Assembly (NCBI GenBank): GCA_022059125.1
Contig: JAEUWY010000020.1
Coordinates: forward strand, 1,860,001 to 1,924,000
Origin: Corynespora cassiicola
Lineage: Eukaryota > Ascomycota > Dothideomycetes > Pleosporales > Corynesporascaceae
Length of the DNA: 64,000 nucleotides
Direction of reading: 5' to 3'
Of the stretch, positions 43,663-54,406 are shown piece after piece. A program made the translations under genes and the position numbers. Below the pieces are notes generated by a model. It was not told where the DNA came from. It saw only the letters and a program-made list of their open reading frames with translations, and made no database searches. Position 1 is the first letter of the stretch. Each line of letters starts with the position of its first letter.

Positions 43663-46520
43663 TCACTCTCCGACGCTGGCTCCCCGATAACGCCTGGGTA
43701 TGCTTGCGCTTCGATCGAGTGCTGAGATGCTTCCGATGGAATTTCTGTTCGGATTGTATTGCATCCTGGATCCCAAATCAGTCGAGACTTGCTTTTCATA
43801 AGCCGGAGAGCTCTGCCTGTCGATGTTGTATCGCCTAGAACCGTCTCGGTAAAGCAGGTGGTTCTCATTTCCGCTACCAGTGACTGTTGGCCGGCGTAGA
43901 GACACAGTGGGCTGGATTGAGGGAGCAGGCTGTAGATCTGGAAGCGGCTCGCGGGATGTATACTCTCGGTTGGCGCGCGACTTTTGGCGAGTGTCCCTGA
44001 AGTCGGTCAATGCTCGCGAAGGCGCCCGCAGCGTCAAGTCCTCGTCATCTTCCTCTGGCGTTTTCCGCGATCGGTTAAAGCTGGTCCCTGCGCGAGCAAG
44101 TCTTGTTGGAATCTGAGATTGGGAAGGAGTGGGAGTCTCCTGGCTAGCCTCTCTAGGACTGCCATTGACCGACATGGCCATCATGCTGGCTCTTCGGGCT
44201 TCAATGCGGCTAAGAGCCCGACTGGGACTGGTCCGAGGCAAAGGACTCGTATCCGACTCGATGCCTTGTCGAGCCGAGGGGGATTCACCATTCACTTGCA
44301 CACTTGGACGGCGAGAACCTGTTGCAATTGTAGTCCGCAGGGCTGGACTGGCCAGGCTCGACTTGGGATCGCACATGGCGATGCAGAGCTCTGTGAGACT
44401 CCGGCAGATGTTGTCGGCTTTGCGGCGAACTTGACGGTCCGGTACAGATGCACCGGCCAGGACCGAACTCGCAGACTGAAGGGTACCTTGTGGGCCGGCA
44501 CTCCCAGTCAATTCGGCTAGTTCCAGAGCTTCGCTTGCGGTCGCTTCAAGCACACGATAGATGGCAGGCGAGAGGTGTTGCCGTGCCTTGGCCAAAGCCT
44601 CTTTGAGCAGCGGATGGACCTTTTGTGGCGTATGAGCACCGACTGTAGACTCGGCTGGTGATGCATTGGCTTTTCGTTGCTGCTTGGGCGAAGAAGAAAC
44701 TGTGGTGACGGACGTGTTAGCAGTCCGTGGGCGTTCGGCGGACGCTTGGGCTACAGCTGCGCCCGATGTTGTGGGAATCTTGCCTCCCAGCTCGATCTTG
44801 CGGATTCTGGTCTTCAGGTCATCCAGTTCGTCCCACACAGACGCTGCAGGGCCGGTGGAATTTTGGGACTGAGACTCGGTGCCGTCCATCCGCGATGATG
44901 TGTCTTGCGGAGTGTCGGGACAGGGAGTTTTTGAGGTGTCACGGGAAGATGAGTAGTGCAGATTTGAAGGACGGTAGGTGGAGGTACGGTTGGGCGGTGT
45001 CTGGAGAGCATCAGGGTGCGAGGGTCGCCGCCGTCCCATCTGGGAGAGAAATTCCCGCGGCGACATGTCGGTGTCTTTTGTTTTGGTGGAGGAGAAGGAT
45101 GGCTTCGGCGACAGGTCAAGCAGGCGTGAGCGCGACATGTCGGGCGGGTGGGCTGGCGACAGCGGCGATTGCTCGCGCAGGAGCCTCGCGGAGGTGGGAA
45201 GGTGGGAGGAGGTGGGGAGGGCGGAGGCGCGGCGGTACGGGGTGGCGGCCTTTGTGTCGATTGAGGCGGGAATTCTGCTCACGCTTGGCGCGGTCGACGT
45301 GGTGGAGTGCACCGGTGAGGGGGAGTAGATGGCGGAGGGGAAGGATTGGCGGTTGTTGGAGGAGCGAGCTATGCGCGACTGCGGAGGTGTCAATGGATGC
45401 GCTGGGGCGGGACGTGTCATGGCTGTTACAGTTGTCATGGCGCCAGGGCGCACAAAGAAATTGGGAAAAGGGTCCGGGGTGACATGGGTAGGGAATTGGG
45501 GGCACTTACTCTTAATCTGTCGGACCGCAGGCCGGAATCCAGCAGCGGCGCGCGCGGTGAGTTGTCCTCTGCAATGTTGAGGAACAGGTCTTCGGTATGC
45601 TCCTCGTCGGTACCAGACGTGTCAATGGCGCCGTGGCCGCCGTTGACGGTATGCGCGTCCTCTGACTGGCTACGCATGCCCGAATCGTAGTCAGATGACT
45701 CTTCGCCGGAACGTGCCATGTGTCGGTCTTCGCCCCGCGCAGTACGCACCGAGTTGTGGCGAGAGAGGTTGGGGGTGGAGGCGTGCGAGGCCGAGGGCGC
45801 GGTGAAGTCACTCGAGTCCTCGGAATCGTCCTTGCGCCGGGGGATGGCGCTGGGCGAGGCGAGCTTCTGCTGGAGTGACAGCGGGTGCTGCGCGTAGGGC
45901 AGGGACGACGGCTGGTGCGACGCCCTGCGCGCGATGTCCGGGTAGTTTGCGAGGGTGATGGGCGGGCCGCGCGAGGTGTCTATGCCATGGCCGCTGAAGG
46001 AGGCGGGCGGGCGTCGAGAGGGCGGTTTGGGCGAGCGCGACTCCTTGCCGGGCGCGGCGGTCTGGGGGGAGAAGTACGAGAGGCGCTCTGTTGCAGCGGC
46101 GGCGGCGGCGGCAGTGGCCGACGAGGTCGACTGCTGGGCGAGGGAGAGCGGCGGGTTGGTGGCCCGTCGCGGGCGTGTCGAGATGGTCGCGGCGGTCGCG
46201 GTGGTTGCGGCCCCCGCTGGACTGGAGCTGGACGGCAGCGGCAACGGCAGCGGCAGGCGCAGGCGAGGCGAGGGCGAGGGCGGCGGGAAGGGCGAGCGCT
46301 GGGGCAGCAGGCTGTGGTGCTGCGGGTGCTGGGGGTGGTGGGCGAGGTGGTGGTGAGGGTACTCGGGCGGCGCGGTGAAGTTGCGCTGCAGCTTGGGTGG
46401 CGGGTGCGCGTCGGCCGGGGCGTGTTGTGGTGTGGGTGGTTGCGGGTGCGATAGCTGGTGGTGCTGATGCTGCTTGAGCTGGAGCCCGGATGGCCTGGCA
46501 GCATGCGCGGCGGACGACAT
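43663..46520 (-). CDS. Large intrinsically disordered protein, unidentified
   Basis: Two exons, 46520-45510 and 45378-43663, flank a 131-bp GT-AG intron (45509-45379) and give 908 residues; the join makes SDRLRSRIARSSNNRQSF. The N-terminal third is rich in His, Pro, Gln and Ala (QLKQHQHHQLSHPQPPTPQH, poly-Ala). Acidic/Ser patches follow (DDSEDSSDF, NIAEDNSPRAPLLDSGLRS). A short conserved-looking helix SVWDELDDLKTRIRKIELGG lies near residue 530, and a helical block HPLLKEALAKARQHLSPAIY through LEATASEALELAELTG near 620. The C-terminus is Ser/Arg-rich with many SP/TP sites. There is no membrane span or catalytic motif. The two helical blocks suggest a scaffold or cytoskeletal adaptor, but I do not recognise a named family. 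Confidence 0.8.
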
Positions 46521-47942
46521 AGCGTCTGGTCAATAAGTAAGGTACCTGGATGCGCTGGCGCGCACTTGCAAGGCTGACCCAGGTGCTCAGCGAGGCCTCA
46601 GCAAAACACTGGGCGGCATGGCTCCCCGATGGCCCGCTGTTTCAGAAAGGCGTTGTCTTCCTTTTTGCATGCTCTGGAGATGGCAGCAGAGGGACGCTCC
46701 TCCGAGCCGTGTCTCTGGGGTTGAATAAGTAGGCCCCGTCCACAGACCAGCGCAGGCCAGCGCAGGCCAGCCCGCCGACCAGCCCGCCGTCCAGCCATCC
46801 ACCGCTAGTGCCGCCGGCGGCCATGCACGAGGAATCACGCTGCTCTCCTCGCGCCGCCAGACTTGGGGCAAACGGTGACGTGCATCTCGAATCCAGGAAC
46901 ACCCGACCTAAACTAGTCCCATCGGCGTGGTGTTGCTGGATTCGCTCCAGCTGGCCCTCTGCTGGCCCTCTGCTGGCCCTCGAGCCCTCCTCTGCTGCTC
47001 CGACGCCAGCCTGTGGAACTCAGTCGCTGCACACGGCGCGGCCGCAGCAATTCCATTTCAGGGGGGAGCCAGCAAAAAAGATTTGCCAGCGCTCTACCCA
47101 ATTCGCGTCCCTCGAGAGGGCCTGCATGCAGCAGGCTCCAAAAAAGCACTCGCTAGCCCTGCCGGTACCTCGCAGCTGTAACACCATCCACCCACGCCGA
47201 CGCGGGACCTCGTCTGGCCTGCGACAAACATTCTAGCCGCCGCTTTGATTGAGATGTGCTCGTGCCTGAACTCTAATCCTCGGTCATGTCTCTCGAACCC
47301 TTCCATGCATACACCCCGGCCCCCAGGGTCTTGAATCCGCCGAGCCCTGATGCGTGCAATTTTTCTGCCGTCGCGTCCAAAATTCGAGAAGGATGCAGGG
47401 AAGGCCCGCCGGTGAATTGCACTCCCCCTGCAGCTGCCTCGCCCTCCATGCGGCGTGGCCCAGCTCTCACTCCATCTCGTGGCTCGCTTCCCTCTGCTGT
47501 TGTCGTCAACCTTCTCTCCCCTGAGCCTCACCCCCAAGGTTTGGAGGCCGTCTTAGCCTGCACCTACATGTCGTAGCCAGCTCTGCAATCGAGCCGTTGG
47601 GCCAGCGTTGCTTCGGATCTCTGAACCTTGAAGCGTGGATCCGTCAGTGGCATGGCAGCCACGCGAGGCTAAAGCGTCTTTTTGCCCGCGCTTCCGTTTC
47701 AGCGCGCAGTTTCGGGTGGGCTACCCTCTCGATGCGAGACGAGGCGGCACCGCTTCCGCACGTGACCTTGGCCGGCACTCGCCCACGCGTGATCCTTGGA
47801 AGTGCCCCGGCGCCCGGCCAAACCATTTTCCAGAACGGCGCTCTTGGCACCAAAGTTCAAGTCGTCCATCGTGACGGCCGTTGGGCTCACAACATTTTAC
47901 CCACCATCTCCAGCGCCGCACCCCACGGAACACTTGCTCAAC
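46521..47942. other. GC-rich intergenic island between divergent genes
   Basis: About 1.4 kb between the divergent disordered-protein gene and snw1. It is GC-rich, with GCGCAGGCCA units at about 46751-46775 and TGGCCCTCTGC units at about 46951-46980, and many overlapping frames without domains. A 96-codon frame at 47286-47576 starts with ATG but has low-complexity Pro/Ser/Ala composition. Confidence 0.55.
46948..46982. repeat. CTCTGCTGGCC-type minisatellite
   Basis: About three 11-bp units of tggccctctgc. Related to the 10-bp unit at 19713-19766. Confidence 0.8.
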
Positions 47943-49673
47943 ATGTCCGTCGCCGCGCTCTCCAAGTCCCTCCCGAAACCCAAATACAGCGGCGAGGAAG
48001 AAGAGCTCACTCGGAGCACGCGCGTGGCGACCGACGACCAGCGTCTGCAACTCACAACAAGGCAGAATCGCATCCCCTCTTACCCGTCGCGCCAGGGCTG
48101 GCGGCCGCGGAGCGCCGAAGACTACAATGATGGTGGCGCGTACCCCGAAGTCCACATCGCACAGTACCCACCTGGGTTCGAGAAGGAAGGTGCAGGCGCC
48201 ACGAGCACCCGATCGAATGCACTTGCACTAAAGGTCGACAATGCGACGGGCAAGACCAAATACGACGAGATCGCGAAGAGAGGCCATGGCGAGTCGAGAA
48301 TCGTCCAGTCCAGCTTCAAGGATCTGATTCCATTGAGGAACCGCGCAGATGCAGGAGAGTTGGATCTGGAGCGCCCAAGCCAGGATGTGGTGCAAGCAAC
48401 CAAGGAAAAGACAGAAAAGGCACTCATGGCGCTCGTACAGGGCCAGACGGCTGCACAGCGCCCGAAGATGGTCAAGGGCCGCTCAAAGGACGAACCTACT
48501 TTCGTGCGCTACACGCCTACCGCCCAGATGGGCGAAGCGCAGGGCAAGACTCGCATTCTCAAGATTCAGCAGCAACAAGTTGACCCCATGGAGCCTCCGA
48601 GATTCAAGCACAAGAGAATTCCTCGCGGTCCACCATCGCCTCCTCCTCCGATCCTTCACTCTCCGCCTCGCAAGCTCACGGCGGAAGATCAAGAGATGTG
48701 GAAGATTCCCCCGCCCATCAGTAATTGGAAGAATCCCAAGGGTTATACTGTGCCATTGGATAAGCGTCTTGCAGCCGATGGACGCGGGCTTCAGGATATC
48801 ACCATCAATGATAAGTTTGCACAGTTCGGAGAGGCACTGCAGGCGGCAGACCGCCATGCTCGAGAGGAGGTCAAGCAACGTGCTATCATGCAGCAGCGCC
48901 TTGCGGAGAAGGAAAAACTGCGAAAGGAGGAACATCTTCGCGAACTTGCGAGACAAGCGCGCGAACAACGCGGAAATGCATCCCAGCGCCGTGGCTCTTC
49001 TGAGTCTGAGTCTGATCCAGAGGAAGAGGCGGTCCGGAGGCGCCAGGAAGAGCGCCGCGAGAAACGACAGGAAGACCAACGCGAGTTGCGCCAGGGCCGC
49101 ATGGGAACCGCTCGCAAAATCCAGATGATGGCTCGTGAACAAAACCGCGACATATCTGAAAAGGTGGCTCTCGGCCTTGCTAAACCCACCCAGAGCGGAG
49201 AGTCCATGTATGATTCACGGCTTTTTAACCAGAGCAGCGGCTTTGATGCAGGTTTCAACGAGGACCAGCACTACGACAAGCCCCTCTTTGCAGCCCAAGA
49301 CGCAATCTCCAGCATCTATCGTCCCAGCGTACAGCAGGATGATGAGGAAGATGCCGGAGAGACATACGATAGGATCACAAAATCGAGTAAATTTGAAGTC
49401 TTGGGCAAGGCAAAGGAGGGGTTCAAGGGTGCAGATTTGCAAGAGGTACCTTTATCCACAATCTACAGACGAGGACTGCAGGCTAACAATCCCCAGGCTC
49501 GCGAAGGTCCCGTGCAGTTTGAGAAGGAGTCGGCGGACCCTTTCAACATCGACCAGATGATTAACGAGGTGCGAGGCGAAAAGGAAGAAAAGACCGGCGA
49601 GAAGCGCTATGGTATTCAGGAGTCCGAGGGAAGAGCGGCGAAGCGCGCAAAAGTAGACGACGATAGCGACTAA
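47943..49673 (+). CDS. snw1: SNW/SKIP splicing factor (Prp45-like)
   Basis: A spliceosome component of the Prp19-associated activated complex, also linked to transcription. The start MSVAALSKSLPKPKY is the conserved-looking N-terminus. A 51-bp GT-AG intron (49446-49496, branch gctaac, acceptor cccag) interrupts the frame near the end. Removing it joins KGADLQEV's GADLQE directly to AREGPVQFEKESADPF as expected for the family and gives 559 residues. The SNW signature is intact: SNWKNPKGYTVPLDKRLAAD at about residues 260-280, preceded by KIPPPI and followed by GRGLQDITINDKFAQFGEAL. A charged coiled-coil region (KQRAIMQQRLAEKEKLRKEE ...) and a Glu/Arg-rich linker follow, then the conserved YDSRLFNQSSGFDAGF. 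The intron is in frame with no stop, so naive translation adds 17 residues. Confidence 0.96.
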   Translation: MSVAALSKSLPKPKYSGEEEELTRSTRVATDDQRLQLTTRQNRIPSYPSRQGWRPRSAEDYNDGGAYPEVHIAQYPPGFEKEGAGATSTRSNALALKVDNATGKTKYDEIAKRGHGESRIVQSSFKDLIPLRNRADAGELDLERPSQDVVQATKEKTEKALMALVQGQTAAQRPKMVKGRSKDEPTFVRYTPTAQMGEAQGKTRILKIQQQQVDPMEPPRFKHKRIPRGPPSPPPPILHSPPRKLTAEDQEMWKIPPPISNWKNPKGYTVPLDKRLAADGRGLQDITINDKFAQFGEALQAADRHAREEVKQRAIMQQRLAEKEKLRKEEHLRELARQAREQRGNASQRRGSSESESDPEEEAVRRRQEERREKRQEDQRELRQGRMGTARKIQMMAREQNRDISEKVALGLAKPTQSGESMYDSRLFNQSSGFDAGFNEDQHYDKPLFAAQDAISSIYRPSVQQDDEEDAGETYDRITKSSKFEVLGKAKEGFKGADLQEVPLSTIYRRGLQANNPQAREGPVQFEKESADPFNIDQMINEVRGEKEEKTGEKRYGIQESEGRAAKRAKVDDDSD

Positions 49674-50317
49674 TTGGTGGTTTAATCACTTGCGTACACG
49701 GCCGCCGAAATACATCGCGCCTCGATTTGGAGATGACGAATCTCGATTTTTAGGTATCGGATAGGCGTTATATGGGTAACTTGGGTACGGCATGAATCGG
49801 ATCGGAATCGACAGCATCAGTGTACTAGGGGGGGCATTGCGAGTATATGAGTTTTCTCAATCGGATGTATATATCGGAAGTCTGCAGCGACTTATCACAT
49901 CATCATCACGGATCCGATGCTGATGAAGCAGAGCGGAATTATGCCCCACGCTTGCCTAAGAGCCTAACACCCTGTGATCCACCATTATGAGAGCTTCTTG
50001 CGGGTCAGGACTCGTAGGACTACCTTTATATCACCTTTGTTCTGATTGGCTATTGGCCTGAACTGTCGGATAAGCGTGCTTCGGATGGTGCACCACCGAC
50101 GACGTCTTCCGCACTCACACCATGGACCTCCGCCCCGCCATGTAGGGACCCGTTAGCTTTCGAGGACCCTTATAAGCAGGTCTGAAATGCTGTAGAATCG
50201 TTGCTCACTTTATTCACTTTCCACTTTTGCTTACCTACAGCACAGACCCCTCATTAACCCCGCAACTCTCGCAAAAGCTCTCACACTCAAGGAACGCGAT
50301 AAGAAAAGAGATACAAT
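49674..50317. promoter_or_regulatory. Intergenic with promoter of the dioxygenase gene
   Basis: 644 bp: the 3' flank of snw1 followed by the dioxygenase promoter. A TATA-like tataag lies at 50171-50176, about 140 bp upstream of the ATG, and two inverted CCAAT boxes (attgg) occur at about 50044-50056. No gene is seen. Confidence 0.55.
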
Positions 50318-51380
50318 ATGGCTACGAACGGAGCGGCTGTTTCGGACAGCAAGACTCACAAGTTTGACCCCAACTTCACGCAAAAAGTCATCAATGCAAC
50401 CGGACCTAAATCTACACCGCGTGTCCGTCAGCTCACAGCAAGCCTTATCCAGCATCTACACGACTTTGCGAGGGAAAATGAGCTTACGGTGGACGAGTGG
50501 ATGGCAGGAGTTCAGCTCGTAAGTTTGTTCGGAACCTTTGAATGAACTTTTCTCACACCTTGCATAGCTGAACGAAGCCGGCCAAATGTCCAACGACCGC
50601 CGCAACGAGGGACAACTCGTATGCGATGTTCTTGGACTCGAGTCTCTCGTGGACGAGATAACCTACAAGCTCGCATCCGACGCTGCCGATGAACCCACCT
50701 CGACCGCCATCCTCGGCCCCTTCTGGAGACAAGATGCACCACAAAAGGCCATGGGCGAAAGCATCGTGACCGGTTTCGAGGACGAGGGCGATAGGACATG
50801 GATGCACGGCATAGTCACCGACTACAAGACCGGAAAGCCCATTGAGGGTGCTACCTTGGATGTCTGGCACACGGCTCCCAATGGCCTTTATGAACAGCAA
50901 GATCCCGACCAGCCTGATATGAATTTGAGGGGTAGATTTACGACAGGCCCAGATGGCAAATTTAACTTTTACTGCCTGAGGCCTGTCCCATATCCTATCC
51001 CCTACGATGGGCCCGCTGGAAAGATTCTGCAGGCTTTGGACAGGCATCCTTATCGACCAGCGCACATCCATTTCATCGTAAGCTCTCTATCTTCCTCTGT
51101 GTAGTGGCCCGAATACTGATCCGTGGACCAGCTCACTGCGCCTGGCTACAAGCCCATTGTAACTCAGATCTTCGACCGCAACAGCAAATACCTCGAGGAC
51201 GACTCTGTTTTTGCAGTCAAGGACTCTCTAGTCGTTGACTTTATCCCATTCAAGGGTGACCCCAAGGCCGACTTCGAGCTGCCGTACGACTTCAAGCTCG
51301 CCTCCTTTGAGGACGCGAAGAAGTACTCCGCAGCCGGCACCACCGAGGAGAGCGCCTCGGGGATCAATGGCAAATTGTAG
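50318..51380 (+). CDS. Intradiol ring-cleavage dioxygenase (catechol/hydroxyquinol 1,2-dioxygenase)
   Basis: A non-haem Fe(III) enzyme that opens a dihydroxylated aromatic ring between the hydroxyls to give a muconate or maleylacetate, feeding the 3-oxoadipate pathway. Three exons (50318-50518, 50568-51077, 51132-51380) with GT-AG introns of 49 and 54 bp give 319 residues. The N-terminal helical dimerisation domain (residues ~20-100; RVRQLTASLIQHLHDFAREN, GPFWRQDAP) precedes the catalytic beta sandwich. The iron ligands fit Tyr in NGLYEQQDP, Tyr in VPYPIPYDGP, and His in RPAHIHF (about 233 and 235). The family includes both catechol and hydroxyquinol dioxygenases; the N-terminal sequence favours hydroxyquinol type slightly, but I cannot settle it. 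No signal peptide, so cytosolic. The next gene is a decarboxylase 764 bp away. Confidence 0.92.
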
Positions 51381-52144
51381 TTTCTTGATCAGAAAAAGGA
51401 GGGAAATGATAGTGTAAGCGCGAATCTGACTCGTAAGTTCGCGGGGCATCGCAGCGGCGGGTTTTCAAAGCGATGTCATCTTCTCACGCAAAATTTATAT
51501 CCAATAGCGACGTGCGCAATTTTAGTTACCAATCACATTTATATATCGTTCAGCAAATTTATCTCAACACCCGTATTATCGTGTGACATGGGCAGAGTAA
51601 ACGCGTCGTCGCGTGACTTGGGCTCGCAAACGCATTCCGAGCCAAACGGGGGCCTTATTCCGACCGACGGCATCAACTAGTCCGACAACGCCTCCCCCGC
51701 ATCCAAGCGCCCGCATTCTTGGTGCATAGCCGCGGCTTGCCATTTCGAGTGCTTACCACCTACGTATCCCTCAGGATTATCTGGCGGGGGGCAACGCTTT
51801 ATCGTGCAGCCATCTCGGTGCTTCCTTACCACATTACCTCTTCCGCCAAGAGTACTTTGATTGTTTTTTGTCGCTTTGGATATACACGTGCTTTGTGTAG
51901 GACGAGTTTGACGCACAAAGGAAAGTTGCTTTACTACAGACGGATCTCGCCTCGGTACGTCATTCCGGATTCTCGGAACGCGCGTTGGGGAGAGGGTTGA
52001 CTGGGGCAGACGATCATTCGAAGGATCCACGGGCCCCCCGATTGCGGAGCTCAACACTTGATATCAGCGGGATAGTCTGCATTTCATATCAAAGAAACCG
52101 ATTCAGTTGATTTCTTCCGCGAGATTTTTGCAAGAGTTAGGGCC
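51381..52144. other. Intergenic between dioxygenase and pyruvate decarboxylase genes
   Basis: 764 bp: the dioxygenase 3' flank and the pdc promoter. No clear TATA box and no supported gene; the frames at 51719-52000 and 51677-52057 have no domain. Confidence 0.55.
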
Positions 52145-54406
52145 ATGTCGAAGATTACGCTTGGAAGGTACATGTGGGAGAGGTTGGTGCATGTTGGTCC
52201 TGGATAGGTGACGCGGGGCTGATGAGAGGTTAGGATCCATCAAGTTGGTGTTGATACCATTTTTGTAAGTTTTGCAAATGATTACTTGAAGGATATGGAA
52301 TGCTGATGGTTGTCAAGGGTGTACCTGGAGACTTTAATCTACAGTTCCTCGATTCCATCTTCCATGTTGACGGGCTAAAGTGGGGTGAGTTCGCTCTCAT
52401 AAATTGAAACATTGCATTTGGAATCTAATGTTTTACCAGTTGGGAACCAGAACGAGTTGAATGCAGCATATGCTTCAGATGGGTACTCTCGAATCAAAGG
52501 AGTCCCAGGCTGCTGTAAGTACCTAAGCCGGTTGACATGCTACGAGATCTAATATTTACTAGTTGTGACAACCCATGGCGTTGGTGTGTTGACCCAAGCA
52601 TCTATAAAGCATTCTACTCACCGAAGCTTAAGGAGAATTGAGTGCCCTCAATGGAATTGCTGGCTCCATGTCTGAGCGCGTCAAGGTCATCCATGTCGTG
52701 GGCCAGACAACCCGCGCCATGCAGAAAGCACACATGATGATTCATCATTCAATTGGTGATAAGCCAGACCATCAGGTATGTCTTGTATTCTGTTTCCGGG
52801 AGTTTTTGTGCTTATCAGAAGTTTAGCAATACAATAACGCCTCGCGAGGTCTTCGGTTTGCCGCAGCTGAGCTATGGGACGTTGAAACTGCTCCGCAAGA
52901 AATTGATGTAAGAGAGCCGGAGTGTATTAGAAATGTTCTGACGTATACAGAGAGTCATTCGAGAGTGCTTCATACAAAGTGGACCAGTTTACATTTTCAT
53001 GCCCCTAGATCTCTCGAGCGAGGAAGTACCAGCTGATCTGCTCGAAAACCCCCTGGACCTCTCCCCTCATGTCGACACTACGGCTCAGGATCAAGCCGTA
53101 GCGGCTATCAAAGAAGCTATTTCCTCGTCCAAGAATCCAGCCGTTTTGGTGGATGCTTTGGTTCAACGATTTGGCGGTGCAGATGAAGCCGGGGAATTTG
53201 TGAAGAAGTTACATGTTCCCTTCTATACCTCTAGCATGGGCAAGAGTGTGGTAGACGAGCATCTGGACACATATGTTGGTGTTTGGAATGGAGAGATTGG
53301 GCACCCGGGTGTCAAGGAGGCCGCACAAAGCAGTGATCTTTATATCACGCTGGGATACCTGCCTGCGGACACTAATTCTGGAGGATTTGCAAGAAATTTG
53401 CCCGACGATAAGACGATCCATATCAATCCGTTCAACGTTGTGGTTCGTAAGATCTCAAACTCAAAACTGAAGTTTCCTTCATCAATAGAATATGCTGATC
53501 AGAACACAGGTCAAAGGAAAACTATGTCCAAACACCTATATCAAGCCTCTTCTAGCTGCCATAACTGCTGCTCTACCATCTACGCCCCAGCACAATATTC
53601 CACAGCCACAACTTCCACCACCAAGAGTTCCTCTTGATGCTGCGGCCGAGCACATCACCCAATCCTGGCTCTGGCCACAGTTCGAAAAGTTCCTTCGCCC
53701 TGGCGACATCGTCATCGGCGAGACGGGAACCGCCATCTTCGGGCTTTACGACATCAAGTTCCCGACCAACACCCGCTGGCACGCGCAAATCTACTATGGC
53801 AGTATTGGCTTTGCAACGGCGGCTACTTTGGGCGCCGAGATCGCGAGACGAGAGCTCGAAGCCAAAGGCGTCAATGCGGGGGGAAGGACCATCCTGGTCA
53901 CAGGCGACGGAAGCATGAACCTCACCATCCAGGAGATTGGCACGATGATCAAGCAAGGCATCAAGCCCGTAATCTTCGTACTCAACAACGAAGGGTATAC
54001 CATCGAGCGCCTGATCTGGGGTGCGAGGCAGCGTGTGTATTTCCACTCTTGCTCGTCTTGTGCGGATGCTGATGACGAATATTTAGCGTACAACGATATT
54101 GTGCCCGCGGACTACTCTTACTTGCTACCCCTTTTCAAGCATCCCTCGCCTACTGCGGCCTTTCATCGTGCGGTCATGAAGAAGGAGCTTGAGCCGATAT
54201 TTCAGAAGAAGGAGCTCGCTCAGCCGGAAAGCTTGCAGTTGGTGGAGGTTGTCATGGAAAAGATGGATACCTCGTGGAGATTGGGCACGCAGTTGGCCTG
54301 GAGGAGCGAAGCGCACAAGAAATATCTTACTGATGAGGGGTTTGTAGATACGTATGGAGGATGGAGTTTGGACGGTGTTAGTGGAGGGAGTGTGAAGTGG
54401 AGTTAG
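52145..54406 (+). CDS. pdc: Pyruvate decarboxylase (ThDP-dependent)
   Basis: Converts pyruvate to acetaldehyde and CO2, the first step of alcoholic fermentation. Ten exons: 52145-52182, 52234-52264, 52318-52384, 52440-52514, 52563-52583, 52633-52775, 52827-52907, 52951-53442, 53510-54032, 54087-54406. They give 596 residues, the usual family size, and every join is in phase. The N-terminus reads MSKITLGRYMWERIHQVGVD then TIFGVPGDFNLQFLDS. Active-site elements are GVGELSALNG (Glu), MIHHSIGD (paired His), the ThDP motif GDGSMNLTIQEIGTMIKQG through VLNNEGYTIE, and FGLYDIKFP. The donor of intron 8 (gttcgt at 53443) is weak but gives FNVVVKGKLCPNTYIK. Intron 9 (54033-54086, 54 bp) is stop-free and in frame; removing it gives ARQPYNDIVPADY as expected. 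Whether the substrate is pyruvate or another 2-oxo acid is not proven. Confidence 0.93.

Noticed and set aside
45808..46533. 241-codon minus-strand frame and matching plus-strand frames
   Set aside because: Alternative-frame shadows of exon 1 of the disordered protein; the accepted frame joins the second exon in phase.
47286..47576. 96-codon ATG frame upstream of snw1
   Set aside because: Low-complexity Pro/Ser/Ala composition in a GC-rich island, open on the other strand too; no family.
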